From NCBI GenBank assembly GCA_903838985.1, contig CAIMAO010000036.1, forward strand, positions 1 to 52,708: 52,708 nt of DNA, written 5' to 3'. The notes under the pieces are model-generated. The model was not told where the DNA came from and searched no databases. It saw only the letters and a list, made by a program, of their open reading frames with translations. This DNA is from an uncultured bacterium (lineage in GTDB: Bacteria; Patescibacteriota; Minisyncoccia; Phycocordibacterales; UBA9973). Made by a program: the position numbers and the translations under genes. Within the stretch, counting starts at the first letter, position 1. Each line of letters begins with the position of its first letter. Positions 1 through 8,102 of the stretch are shown piece after piece.

Positions 1-345
1 GTTATAAAAAAATCAAAAATTCATGGTAAAGGTGTTTTTGCAAAAAGAAATTTTAAAAAAGGCGAAATAATTTTAAAATGGAATCCTAAAAAATTATCTA
101 AAAAAGAAGTAGATAACTTAACTGAAAAACAAAAGCATTATTTGGAGAAAGATAAAAATAATTATTTTCTTATGAAATTACCTGAGAAATATGTCAATCG
201 TTCTTGTAATGCAAATACAAAATCAAAAAATCTATGTGATGTAGCCATAAGAGATATTAAGAAAGGTGAAGAAATTACCTCGAGTTATAAAAATAATAGT
301 TTTAAATGTAAGTGTGGAGATAAAAATTGTGTAGGAAATGTTTAA
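1..345 (+). CDS. SET-domain protein, 5' end cut by window edge
   Basis: Reading frame 1 is open from base 1, before the track's ATG at 142, to the TAA at 343-345, so this is the 3' part of a longer gene. The translation has the order expected of a small bacterial SET-domain protein: IHGKGVFA near the beginning, VNRSCNAN in the middle, DIKKGEEITSSY, then a post-SET-like C-x-CG-x4-C tail. SET proteins methylate lysines using S-adenosylmethionine. The usual NHSC core motif reads NRSC here (His to Arg), so activity is uncertain. The substrate is unknown. The first residues and any promoter lie outside the window. Confidence 0.8.
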   Translation, partial: VIKKSKIHGKGVFAKRNFKKGEIILKWNPKKLSKKEVDNLTEKQKHYLEKDKNNYFLMKLPEKYVNRSCNANTKSKNLCDVAIRDIKKGEEITSSYKNNSFKCKCGDKNCVGNV

Positions 346-356
346 CATAATTTTTT

Positions 357-385
357 TTGACAAAAATAATATTTAGATGTAGTGT
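357..385 (+). promoter_or_regulatory. Sigma70-type promoter of the P-loop gene
   Basis: TTGACA at 357-362, a 17-nt spacer ending in TG, then TAGTGT at 380-385. Transcription would begin near 392, giving a leader of about 50 nt with an AGAAAGG SD-like motif before the ATG at 444. Confidence 0.5.
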
Positions 386-443
386 CTTTTATAGAAATAT
401 AATATTTAATTGTTTTTTGTAATTCTAAAAAAGAAAGGTTTTT

Positions 444-1082
444 ATGGAAAAATTCATTATAATCGGTGGGCCACAAGCCACTGGTAAATCTTCTTTTATT
501 ACAACATTAAAGGAAGAATATCAGAAAACTCCAGATCCTTTTGGTAAGGAATCTAGTCCAATTTTTCCTCTTCAGGAAAGCAGACAAGTCATTGCTCATC
601 AATACATGCTCCAAGGGGCAATCTTTATGAAAAGAAAACATGAGATTGAAGTTATAAATTGTGATTTCAATCGAATGGATACTATTTTGAAACGTTACAA
701 TAATCAAATAACTTATGTTGATGAATGTAATGTTTTTACATTAGCTCATGCGAGCGCACATGGTATTGTCGGTATGGAAAAATATCTTAATTCTTATATT
801 AAAAGACTTAAAAAGTTAAGAACCAGAATACTTTTTATTGACACACCTGTAGAGATTTCTTGGGAGAGAAGAAAAAGTAGTTATGAACAGAGATTAATTT
901 ATTTTCTCAAAAAAGACCGCGAAGGTATCATGCAAAGGTATCATGATTATCTTGAGAAAACTTATTTATTACTGATGAAAATGTATGAAGATATACCATT
1001 TCCAAAAGTAATGATAGATGGAAACCAAGAGAAATCGGAGGTTTACAAAAGGGCATTAAATGCTTTTTTAAAGTTATCATAA
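444..1082 (+). CDS. P-loop NTPase, kinase-like
   Basis: 212 aa. The N-terminus has a Walker A motif GGPQATGKSS directly after a hydrophobic strand, as in nucleotide or small-molecule kinases and the AAA_28-like ATPases. A second hydrophobic strand ending in VDECN near residue 94 could supply the Walker B acid. ILFIDTP near 130 followed by WERR is typical of kinase LID/arginine regions. The substrate cannot be named. It has its own promoter and an SD-like AGAAAGG, and is followed by a bidirectional terminator, so it appears monocistronic. No membrane segment is visible. Confidence 0.8.
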   Translation: MEKFIIIGGPQATGKSSFITTLKEEYQKTPDPFGKESSPIFPLQESRQVIAHQYMLQGAIFMKRKHEIEVINCDFNRMDTILKRYNNQITYVDECNVFTLAHASAHGIVGMEKYLNSYIKRLKKLRTRILFIDTPVEISWERRKSSYEQRLIYFLKKDREGIMQRYHDYLEKTYLLLMKMYEDIPFPKVMIDGNQEKSEVYKRALNAFLKLS

Positions 1083-1087
1083 ATAAA

Positions 1088-1117
1088 AAAAGGTCTGAAC
1101 GATTGTTCAGACCTTTT
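1088..1117. terminator. Bidirectional intrinsic terminator
   Basis: Perfect 13-bp inverted repeat AAAAGGTCTGAAC / GTTCAGACCTTTT with loop GATT, lying between the convergent stop codons at 1082 and 1122. A/T tracts on both sides allow termination in both directions. Confidence 0.9.
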
Positions 1118-1121
1118 CTGA

Positions 1122-2315
1122 TTATTTATCAAAAACAATTTCTCGATACCCTAATTGTCGGCTGTATCTTTTAGCCCAACGGTTGTCTTTATTCGCAAGC
1201 ATTAATGTTCCTCTCAACTTACTTGGGTTTGGCATTTGTAAGAGTTGATTGGTATCTATATAAAATAGACCATTATGCTCTTTGAATATTGAATAATTAG
1301 GAGGTGTGGACATTAATATCCCTTCTTTTGTCCACGGATTATTTTGGGAAATTTCATATAAAACAAGGGCTGGCTGGCTATCATCGGTGTCACTTTTAGC
1401 AAAACGAAGAAATGTCAGCCAATGAATCCACTCTCCGATTTTTTCTCCATTAGCCAATACAAAACCAACAGGTTTTTTCTTTGGTTGTAAGGAAGATAAA
1501 TAAAGTGCACGGCTAGGTCCACCTGGTTTGCCATAATGAATAAATTTATTCATTTCTTCTTTTGGTATAAAGCCGGAAGCGACAAAGTTTTCTTCATATC
1601 CGGCCTTACCAGTATCACCAAGAAAAGTTACAAACTTTTGCATGTTATCTTGGTTATTTAACCGGCTGTTGATTATTGGGAAGGAAAATGATTTGCCATT
1701 CTTTAATATAAAATCGAGATCAATCATTTTATCAGGACGACTTTCAGGTAAATCCAATATTCTATTTCCTGCTGCGCAGGAAATCATTAACTGTTGTGTA
1801 ATATAATTTATTATTACAGTGAATATTGGAAGACCTTTTCTAACACAACTGATGGCAGAAGTTGCTCCGGTAATAGCAGCAGGAGATCCGCAACTTTTTT
1901 CCCACTTTTTTATCGTTTCAGGATTTCTGATTATCTCACCAATTTCCATTTTTTTATTAGTAAAAAGTCGCAGGAAAGCTTTTAATTGGTTCGAGCGATC
2001 AGTCGGGTCGATAATAAACACAGTTATATGTTTCATAAAACGCAACAAATCGCTATAACTAAAAGATAATCTTGAACCGATCTCCTCTGTAATCACAGCA
2101 GCGCCTGAATCATAATGTGCGAGTTCTTCACAAATTGTGATTTCCGGACCAGAATCCATGCCTAAGGTGTCTTTTTTACCATAAGCACTTATTGGTCGAA
2201 GAGCTTCTTCAATCTTCATATGAAGAAGATCGTAGTAAGCGATTAACCCAGCTTTTAAAGCTGCATTAAAATGAGAAATTTCCACACCTTGCATTGGCAT
2301 AAAAGTACCTTTCAT
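1122..2315 (-). CDS. Divergent inositol-monophosphatase-superfamily-like protein
   Basis: About 397 aa from the ATG at 2315. The track's start at 2330 is a TTG that abuts the -10 box, so the downstream ATG is preferred. An acidic stretch ending AVITEEIG is followed about 35 residues later by FIIDPTDRSN. This resembles the metal-binding GEE and DPxDG(T/S) motifs of the Li-sensitive phosphatase fold (IMPase, FBPase), but DG has become DR and the C-terminal WDxAA motif is not evident. The second half is not recognised. It may be a phosphatase with another substrate or an inactive relative. It is monocistronic and converges on the gene at 444. Confidence 0.55.
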   Translation of the reverse strand: MKGTFMPMQGVEISHFNAALKAGLIAYYDLLHMKIEEALRPISAYGKKDTLGMDSGPEITICEELAHYDSGAAVITEEIGSRLSFSYSDLLRFMKHITVFIIDPTDRSNQLKAFLRLFTNKKMEIGEIIRNPETIKKWEKSCGSPAAITGATSAISCVRKGLPIFTVIINYITQQLMISCAAGNRILDLPESRPDKMIDLDFILKNGKSFSFPIINSRLNNQDNMQKFVTFLGDTGKAGYEENFVASGFIPKEEMNKFIHYGKPGGPSRALYLSSLQPKKKPVGFVLANGEKIGEWIHWLTFLRFAKSDTDDSQPALVLYEISQNNPWTKEGILMSTPPNYSIFKEHNGLFYIDTNQLLQMPNPSKLRGTLMLANKDNRWAKRYSRQLGYREIVFDK

Positions 2316-2330
2316 GTATTGATTTTTCAA

Positions 2331-2359
2331 TGTATATAATGAATTAGACTATTTGTCAA
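2331..2359 (-). promoter_or_regulatory. Promoter of the IMPase-like gene
   Basis: On the minus strand TTGACA (2359-2354), a 17-nt spacer, then TATACA (2336-2331). The predicted start of transcription is near 2324, which rules out the upstream TTG start and supports the ATG at 2315. Confidence 0.6.
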
Positions 2360-2463
2360 TTCTTCTAAATAAAATACTAATCCTTTAAATTTAAAAAGCA
2401 AGTGCATTATTTTTATAAAAGTATTGATTACTTTATTAATTTATGTTATTTTAATTTAAATCT

Positions 2464-2541
2464 GTAGTTTGAAAATAACTGTTGTAATAATCATAGTCAA
2501 AAGATGCTTATAGTATTTAGGCATTTTTTAACTATGATTAT
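2464..2541 (+). promoter_or_regulatory. Leader with boxA-like motif and long hairpin
   Basis: In the 256-bp gap before the gene at 2587, TAGTTTGAAAA (about 2465-2475) is followed by an inverted repeat ATAATCATAGT (2487-2497) / ACTATGATTAT (2531-2541). An inner pairing AAAAGATGC / GCATTTTTT lies inside it. No T-run follows, so it is not a simple terminator. The order, motif then hairpin then SD then ATG, matches the leaders at 35872 and 38965. A weak TTGATT/TTATTT promoter may start it near 2455. Confidence 0.45.
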
Positions 2542-2586
2542 CTTCTATGTTGAAGAATCCAATAGTAAAATATAAAAGGAGATTTT

Positions 2587-3144
2587 ATGTTAGTAGACGA
2601 AAAAACAGCAAAATGGTTCTTTGAAATAAGAAATATGGCTGAAAGATATCGTGCTTCTTGTTTTTTGGTCCCGGACATTTTTGTTGACTATTCTCTTCCA
2701 TATACAGTGGAAGAGCTTAAAAGCTCAAGAACATCTACTAAACATAGATGTCACTTTGACAAGGAATTAATTGACGCTTTTTCTTCCTGTGAAATATCAG
2801 ATGAAGGAAAAGTTAACAATTTTTATGTCCTCTTGGATTTTTTAAATGAAAAGAAAAAAATTGAAGAGATATTAGAAATTGGTAAGGTTCTCGGGCTAAA
2901 AATGACCAATCCGAGAGATCAATTGGAATTTAATTTCAATTATATTCAAGGAAATTTCGAGTTGGATACAAGGAGATTTTCGGAATCTTTTTATGTCTGT
3001 GCAACGACTGAAATTTTTTATCGAGAAACAAATCAAATTTTGCATTCATTTATTGATCATAGAAAAAAATTGGTTAGTTTCGATATTGAACCAACTTTTT
3101 CTTCAGTAGTAACTAGTGATGTGCTATGGCTCTTTAAAAAGTAA
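2587..3144 (+). CDS. Hypothetical protein
   Basis: 185 aa, not recognised. It is soluble-looking with mixed charge and no signal peptide or membrane segment. Its ATG follows one of the clearest Shine-Dalgarno sequences in the window (AAAGGAG), unlike the leaderless genes around it. It is preceded by a long hairpin leader and followed at once by an intrinsic terminator, so it is transcribed alone. Nothing in the sequence indicates a function. Confidence 0.75.
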   Translation: MLVDEKTAKWFFEIRNMAERYRASCFLVPDIFVDYSLPYTVEELKSSRTSTKHRCHFDKELIDAFSSCEISDEGKVNNFYVLLDFLNEKKKIEEILEIGKVLGLKMTNPRDQLEFNFNYIQGNFELDTRRFSESFYVCATTEIFYRETNQILHSFIDHRKKLVSFDIEPTFSSVVTSDVLWLFKK

Positions 3145-3152
3145 ATTTAGAA

Positions 3153-3187
3153 AATACTCGGGTCTTTATAACCCGAGTATTACTTTT
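3153..3187 (+). terminator. Intrinsic terminator overlapping the miaA stop codon
   Basis: AATACTCGGGT (3153-3163) / ACCCGAGTATT (3171-3181) with loop CTTTATA, followed by a T-rich run. The loop contains the minus-strand stop codon of miaA (3166-3168), so one hairpin serves both convergent genes. Confidence 0.9.
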
Positions 3188-4041
3188 TTAGATGCATCAA
3201 ACCATTTAATTTCTTTATCGCGCTTAAACCAAGTCATCTGGCGTTTTGTGTATTTAATAGTTTCTTTTATAACTTTTTCTATTGTCGGATCATTATATTC
3301 AAAACCGAATTCTTTTAATCTTTTTTCTGAAATGCCTGATTTTTTAAGTTTTTTAATTTCTTTTAATAACCCATTTTTAAACATTTGTTTTACTCTTTTT
3401 TCAATTTTTTCTTTAGATTTATCGGGAGGTAAATATAAGCCTATTTTTATAAATTTATACTTAGGATTTTTTTCTATAATTTTAGGGACATTACCTAAAT
3501 GTTTAGCTATTTCTATAGCTCTAATTAGCCTAACTTTATTATTTAATTCATTTTTTTCTTTAATATCTTTTGCACGCCTAGGGTCTAACTTCAGTAAAAT
3601 TTTAAAAAGTTCTTTTACTGATTTTTTTTCTAAAATTTTTCTCAACTTCATATTTGGTGGAACTTCTGGAAAAATTGTTCCTTTCGTAATGGCATCAATA
3701 TATAATCCTGTGCCACCACATATTATGGGTGTTTTACCACGTGAAATTATTTCTTTTATTTTTTCTTCAGTAAGTATCTTATATTCTGCGACAGTAAATT
3801 TGTGTTTAGGATTTGCAACATCAATTAAATAATGAGGAATACCCCTCATTTCTTTTTTAGTAATTTTTCCAGTACCAATATCAAGACCTTTATATACTTG
3901 TCTTGAGTCAGCAGAAATAATCTCTCCGCCCTTTTTTTTGGTCGAAGATCCTGAACGAAGTTGAAGGGCTATTTTGACAGCTAAATCGCTTTTCCCAGTG
4001 GCTGTCGGGCCTAATATTACTATAATTTTAGGTTTTGGCAT
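3166..4041 (-). CDS. miaA: tRNA dimethylallyltransferase
   Basis: 291 aa. MiaA transfers a dimethylallyl group to A37 of tRNAs reading UNN codons. The N-terminus has the P-loop GPTATGKSDLA, followed by GEIISADSRQVYKGLDIGTGK, the family hallmark, and GGTGLYIDA further on. Between the first helix and GEIIS there is an extra stretch LRSGSSTKKKG that the family normally lacks; it is encoded by a GC-richer, repeat-like segment (about 3935-3975). The start overlaps the murA stop by one base (TAATG), so translation is probably coupled. It is the last gene of the tRNA-Leu-murA-miaA unit. Confidence 0.95.
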   Translation of the reverse strand: MPKPKIIVILGPTATGKSDLAVKIALQLRSGSSTKKKGGEIISADSRQVYKGLDIGTGKITKKEMRGIPHYLIDVANPKHKFTVAEYKILTEEKIKEIISRGKTPIICGGTGLYIDAITKGTIFPEVPPNMKLRKILEKKSVKELFKILLKLDPRRAKDIKEKNELNNKVRLIRAIEIAKHLGNVPKIIEKNPKYKFIKIGLYLPPDKSKEKIEKRVKQMFKNGLLKEIKKLKKSGISEKRLKEFGFEYNDPTIEKVIKETIKYTKRQMTWFKRDKEIKWFDASKKVILGL

Positions 4042-5399
4042 TATTTTAAGATTTTTATATCTGCACCAATAGAATTTAAGCGTTCAGCTATTTCTTCATA
4101 TCCACGATTAATCATATATACATTGCGTAAAATTGAGGTTCCTGGGGCTGCAAGCATAGAAATGAGTATTACCATCGATGGACGTAATGCAGGTGGACAA
4201 ACGACTTGTGCAGCTTTTAATGGTATTCCGCCGGTGATATATACACGATGAGGATCAGCAAGAGTTATATTTGCACCCAATCTATTTAATTCAGTAAAGT
4301 ATATTGCTCGGTTTTCATAGAACCAGTCGTGGATCATTGTTTGACCTTTTGCTCGTATGGCGATAGGAACAAAGAACGGAAGGTTGTCTATATTTATTCC
4401 AGGATAAATATTCGCGTGTATTTTATCTTGAAGTGCTTTTAATTTACTTGGAAAGATTTCTATATCTGCAAGTTTTGTTCTTTCATTATACGAATAGTAT
4501 CTTTTTAATATTTTATATTTCAAACCCATTCTTTTCATTTTTTCAATTTCAAGAGAGAGGAAGTCTATTGGACAACGTGTAATAGTAATGTGTGAGTCAG
4601 TAACTATTCCAGCAGAAATAAACATCATAGATTCTATTGGATCTTCACTATTTGAATATTCAATATTTTTATTTATTTCTTTGACTCCATGAACAGTTAA
4701 TGTAGAAGTTCCTACTCCGTCAATTTTGACACCTAATTTTTCTAAAAAGAAACAAATTTCTTGCACCATATAATTATTACTCATGAAGCTTATGGTAGTA
4801 TCTCCTTCGATTAAAGCTGCGGCAAATAATACATTTTCACAAGCAGTTTCACCTGTCTCATACATAACAATATTTTTTGCAGGTTTTAATTTTTTTGCAC
4901 TTATTTCATAGCTCTTACTTGTAGTTTTTATTTTTACACCAAGTTCTTCTAACGCATAAATATGAGCGGCTATTGTACGTTTACCTAGATTACATCCTTG
5001 TGCATGTGGAAGAGAAAAAGATTTTAGAAAATGAATCATTGATCCCATTAACATTATAATAGAGCGTGTTTTTACTGCTGATTCAATATTCATGTTTTCT
5101 ATTTTAAATTTTTCTGGTGGGACTATTTTTATAGAGTTTTGATTAATCCAAGTTGTTTTGACTCCAATACTTTCTATCATTTCAACTACTCTATTTACTT
5201 CTTCAATTCTAGCTATCCCATGAAGTGTAGTAGTTCCTTTGTTTAATAGAGAAGCGCAAAGCAAACCAACAGAACCATTTTTAGAAAAATTTGTCTTTAT
5301 AGTTCCATTTAATTTTTTTCCACCATTAACTTGAAAATCAATAGAATCTAATTTTTGTATTTTTGCTATTTTAATATTTTTTTTCATATTTTTGGTCAC
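4041..5399 (-). CDS. murA: UDP-N-acetylglucosamine 1-carboxyvinyltransferase (MurA family)
   Basis: 452 aa. MurA catalyses the first committed step of peptidoglycan synthesis, adding enolpyruvate from PEP to UDP-GlcNAc in the cytoplasm. The N-terminus shows FQVNGGKKLNGTI and SKNGSV, matching the family's GGxxLxG and KN substrate-contact motif. The catalytic loop is PHAQGCNLGKR and keeps the PEP-binding cysteine. The repeated EPSP-synthase-like fold is consistent with the length. The track start is a GTG at 5399; an ATG at 5387 is an alternative, and neither has a convincing SD. It lies 26 nt downstream of tRNA-Leu on the same strand and is probably co-transcribed with it. Confidence 0.93.
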   Translation of the reverse strand: MTKNMKKNIKIAKIQKLDSIDFQVNGGKKLNGTIKTNFSKNGSVGLLCASLLNKGTTTLHGIARIEEVNRVVEMIESIGVKTTWINQNSIKIVPPEKFKIENMNIESAVKTRSIIMLMGSMIHFLKSFSLPHAQGCNLGKRTIAAHIYALEELGVKIKTTSKSYEISAKKLKPAKNIVMYETGETACENVLFAAALIEGDTTISFMSNNYMVQEICFFLEKLGVKIDGVGTSTLTVHGVKEINKNIEYSNSEDPIESMMFISAGIVTDSHITITRCPIDFLSLEIEKMKRMGLKYKILKRYYSYNERTKLADIEIFPSKLKALQDKIHANIYPGINIDNLPFFVPIAIRAKGQTMIHDWFYENRAIYFTELNRLGANITLADPHRVYITGGIPLKAAQVVCPPALRPSMVILISMLAAPGTSILRNVYMINRGYEEIAERLNSIGADIKILK

Positions 5400-5424
5400 A
5401 AATAATTTTCTTCTGAAAGTTTTG

Positions 5425-5508
5425 TGCCCGGGGAGAGAATCGAACTCTCATGTTGTTGCCAACAATAGATTTTGAGTCTATCGCGTCTACCAATTCCGCC
5501 ACCCGGGC
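5425..5508 (-). tRNA. tRNA-Leu (anticodon CAA)
   Basis: The minus strand folds with acceptor GCCCGGG/CCCGGGC, anticodon stem ATAGA/TCTAT with loop CTCAAAA (anticodon CAA, reading UUG), a long variable arm TTGTTGGCAACAA as expected for leucine, and T-loop GTTCGATTC. The discriminator is A. CCA is not encoded (ACA follows). Confidence 0.95.
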
Positions 5509-5537
5509 AAGTATAACTAAATAATGGTAATTCACAC

Positions 5538-5566
5538 ATTTTACACAAAAAAGGGCAGAAAATCAA
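5538..5566 (-). promoter_or_regulatory. Promoter of the tRNA-Leu/murA/miaA unit
   Basis: Minus strand TTGATT (5566-5561), exactly 17 nt, TAAAAT (5543-5538). The start of transcription would lie about 20 nt before the tRNA 5' end. It is adjacent to the divergent parB promoter. Confidence 0.6.
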
Positions 5567-5596
5567 TTATTAAAATAATTTTCTTTATGTTAAAAT
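5567..5596 (+). promoter_or_regulatory. Leaderless promoter of parB
   Basis: TTATTA (5567-5572), 18 nt, then TGTTAAAAT with the hexamer at 5591-5596. The ATG at 5603 begins 6 nt after the hexamer, so the transcript should start at or next to the start codon. Confidence 0.55.
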
Positions 5597-5602
5597 AGTT
5601 CT

Positions 5603-6586
5603 ATGTCTAACTTGTATTCCAACTCAATTTTTTGGATTGATACAGATAAAATCAAACCCAATCCATATCAGCCAAGACGAGATTTTGATGAGACTCGTTT
5701 ACGTGATTTAGCTGATTCAATAAAGCAATATGGAGTACTCCAACCTCTTACAGTTTCTCGTGTTGAAATAGAAAAAGAAGAAGGTGGACTCGCAACTGAA
5801 TATGAACTTATAGCAGGAGAAAGAAGACTTCGTGCTTCTAAAATGGCTGGAGTTTCTCAAGTGCCTGTAATAATCCGTGAAGGAGATACCTCAATGATGA
5901 AGCTTGAACTTGCTATTATAGAAAATTTGCAGAGAGAAGATCTAAATGTTGTTGACAGAGCTCGAGCCTTTTTTCAATTGGTAACTGAATTTAAATTTAC
6001 TCACGGTGAAGTTGCTAAAAAAATGGGAAGAAGTAGGGAATATGTTTCTAATTCTCTACGTATTTTATCTTTGCCAGAAGAAATTTTAAATGCATTATCA
6101 GAAGGAAAAATTACAGAAGGGCACACAAGACCAATATTGATGCTTGCAGATCATCCTGAAGAGCAAATGGTTTTGTTTAAAGAAATTTTATACAAAAAAA
6201 TTACAGTGCGTGAAGCAGAAAGGTTGGCTAGAAAAATAGCTTATGATCGTGTGCGTAAAAAAGAATTTATGCCTGATCCCGAAATAACAGAATTAGAAGA
6301 AGAATTTCAAGATAAATTGGGCACTCGTGTTCATATTGATAGAAAAGAATTAGGTGGGCAAATTAAGATTGATTTTTTTTCTACAGAAGATTTGAGAGCT
6401 ATTTTGGAATTGATAAATAAGTCTGGAGTTGAAAAGAAACCAGATGAAATGCTTGAGAATTATATTGCGAAAAATGTTGAGCCTGTAGAAGCAACACATT
6501 CAGAAGTACCTCTTGATGATAGAACAAAAGATGAAATAAAAGAAGACGATAGTAAACTATACGATATTTCTAATTTTAGTGTTTAG
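5603..6586 (+). CDS. parB: Chromosome-partitioning protein ParB/Spo0J family
   Basis: 327 aa. ParB binds parS centromere sites as a CTP-dependent clamp and loads the segregation machinery. The N-terminal domain has IKPNPYQPRRDF, then YELIAGERRLRASKMAG (the GERRxRA CTP-binding motif) and AIIENLQREDLN. The central helix-turn-helix region includes GEVAKKMGRSREYVSNSLRIL. The C-terminus is acidic and lower in complexity. No parA lies in the window, although ParA is usually a neighbour. It is transcribed from a leaderless promoter divergent from the tRNA-Leu unit. Confidence 0.95.
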   Translation: MSNLYSNSIFWIDTDKIKPNPYQPRRDFDETRLRDLADSIKQYGVLQPLTVSRVEIEKEEGGLATEYELIAGERRLRASKMAGVSQVPVIIREGDTSMMKLELAIIENLQREDLNVVDRARAFFQLVTEFKFTHGEVAKKMGRSREYVSNSLRILSLPEEILNALSEGKITEGHTRPILMLADHPEEQMVLFKEILYKKITVREAERLARKIAYDRVRKKEFMPDPEITELEEEFQDKLGTRVHIDRKELGGQIKIDFFSTEDLRAILELINKSGVEKKPDEMLENYIAKNVEPVEATHSEVPLDDRTKDEIKEDDSKLYDISNFSV

Positions 6587-6594
6587 ATTAAGAA

Positions 6595-6633
6595 CGGCCA
6601 AAAGCCTCGCCCGTAGGACGTTAGCTACGGCCG
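6595..6633. repeat. GC-rich palindromic element at the rel 3' end
   Basis: CCGTAG (6611-6616) / CTACGG (6625-6630) with flanking GGCC on both sides, much richer in GC than its surroundings. It covers the convergent parB-rel junction and supplies the last rel codons and stop. It may act as a terminator-like hairpin or be a dispersed repeat. Confidence 0.5.
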
Positions 6634-8090
6634 AAGGATTTTAATTTAGAAAGCAAACTATGTTTTTCTAAATACGTTTTTATATTCTTTTTTGCTGTAT
6701 TTGTTTTTACATGCTCTAACCATTTTGCCGAAGGGTGTGCATCTTTTTTTGTAGTTATTTCGACGATATCTCCATTTTTTAATTTAGAAAGAAGTTGTAC
6801 CATTTTTCCATTAACTTTTACTCCAGATATATGATCACCAATATCTGAGTGAATGGAATAAGCAAAATCAATTGGACTAGAATCTTCTGGTAAATCTACG
6901 ACATCACCTTTGGGTGTGAAGATAAAAATACGGTCATTAAAGAAATCCATTTTTAAATGTTCTAAATAATTTTTAGGATCATTTAGTTCATAATTAAAAT
7001 TCTTCAGTTCTTCAATCCATTTAAATTTAGATTTTTCATCTCCGTTCTTTTTATAATTTTTTTCTTTATATGCAAAGTGTGCAGCGACACCATAGGCAGC
7101 TTCAGCATGCATTTCTTTTGTTCTTATCTGAATTTCGGCAACTCCACCTTGCCCTGTAAAGATAGTAGTGTGTATTGATCTATATCCATTTGGTTTTGGT
7201 ACAGCAATATAATCCTTAATTCTGCCTGGTAATGGCTTCCAAATTGAGTGTATAATTCCTAAAACTCTATAACAATCTTCAATATTTTCTACGACGACAC
7301 GTAATGCGACTATGTCATAGACTTTCTTAATATCCATATCACGCTTAGCAAGCTTTTTCCATAAGCTATATTTATGTTTCATTCTGTAGTTTATCTCTAC
7401 AGCCTTGACGCCATTTTTTATTAATTCTTTTTCTAGTTCTTTATGTATTTCATCTAAATTTTTTTCATATGATTCTTTTTCTTCTTTAATTATTTCTTCC
7501 ATCTCTGCATATTCTTTAGGAAAAGCATATGGAAAAGCGGCATCTTCTATTTCTCCTTTTAATTTTCCCATTCCTAGACGATTTGCAAGAGGAGCATAAA
7601 CTTCAATTGATTCTAATGCTATTCTATGTTTTTTGTCTTCTCGTACGTGTTGTAAAGTGCGAAGATTGTGCAATCTATCAGCGAATTTAATAATGACTAC
7701 ACGCAAGTCATTCGTCATTGCCACGAAAAATTTTCTTAAACTTTCTACATGTCTTTCATGCCCATGATATTTTAAAGTTCCAAGCTTTGTCACACCATTT
7801 ACTAAAAATACAATATCTTCACCAAACTCTTTTTTCATTTCTTCTTCACTTGTTTTAGTATCTTCCAATACATCATGTAGAAGTCCGGCTACTATAGTTT
7901 GAACATCCATACCAAACTTGGCTAAAATTTTTGCAGTTTCAAAAACGTGTATAAAATAGGGTTCGCCACTCATTCTTTTTTGTCCTTCATGAGCGCGTAC
8001 AGCAAAAGCATAGGCTTTTTTGATAAGCTCTTCTTCTTTTTCTGTTATACCTCCTGATATTAAGTCTAATAGTTCTTTTATGTCAGGCAT
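6621..8090 (-). CDS. rel: RelA/SpoT-type (p)ppGpp synthetase/hydrolase, short form
   Basis: 489 aa. It is a bifunctional alarmone enzyme of the stringent response. The HD hydrolase domain is present (HVFETAKILA, GLLHDVLEDT, FADRLHNLRTL). It is followed by the synthetase domain (GRIKDYIAVPKPNGYRSIHTT, EIQIRTKEMHAEAAYG) and a TGS domain (IFIFTPKGDVVDLP, PIDFAYSIHSDIG). Full-length Rel proteins run to about 720-750 aa. This one ends soon after TGS and lacks the C-terminal zinc-finger/ACT region that senses the ribosome. The ATG lies 6 nt after a TATAAT that sits across the end of topA. Confidence 0.93.
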   Translation of the reverse strand: MPDIKELLDLISGGITEKEEELIKKAYAFAVRAHEGQKRMSGEPYFIHVFETAKILAKFGMDVQTIVAGLLHDVLEDTKTSEEEMKKEFGEDIVFLVNGVTKLGTLKYHGHERHVESLRKFFVAMTNDLRVVIIKFADRLHNLRTLQHVREDKKHRIALESIEVYAPLANRLGMGKLKGEIEDAAFPYAFPKEYAEMEEIIKEEKESYEKNLDEIHKELEKELIKNGVKAVEINYRMKHKYSLWKKLAKRDMDIKKVYDIVALRVVVENIEDCYRVLGIIHSIWKPLPGRIKDYIAVPKPNGYRSIHTTIFTGQGGVAEIQIRTKEMHAEAAYGVAAHFAYKEKNYKKNGDEKSKFKWIEELKNFNYELNDPKNYLEHLKMDFFNDRIFIFTPKGDVVDLPEDSSPIDFAYSIHSDIGDHISGVKVNGKMVQLLSKLKNGDIVEITTKKDAHPSAKWLEHVKTNTAKKNIKTYLEKHSLLSKLKSFGRS

Positions 8091-8096
8091 AGTTTG

Positions 8097-8102
8097 ATTA
8101 TA
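8097..8102 (-). promoter_or_regulatory. Leaderless promoter of rel
   Basis: Minus strand TGTTATAAT with the hexamer at 8102-8097, then exactly 6 nt to the ATG at 8090. It overlaps the topA stop codon (8100-8098). Confidence 0.55.

Noticed and set aside
3116-3832. 238-aa plus-strand ORF in the track
   Set aside because: It is the antisense shadow of miaA, hydrophobic because of AT-rich antisense codons, and it begins inside the preceding gene.
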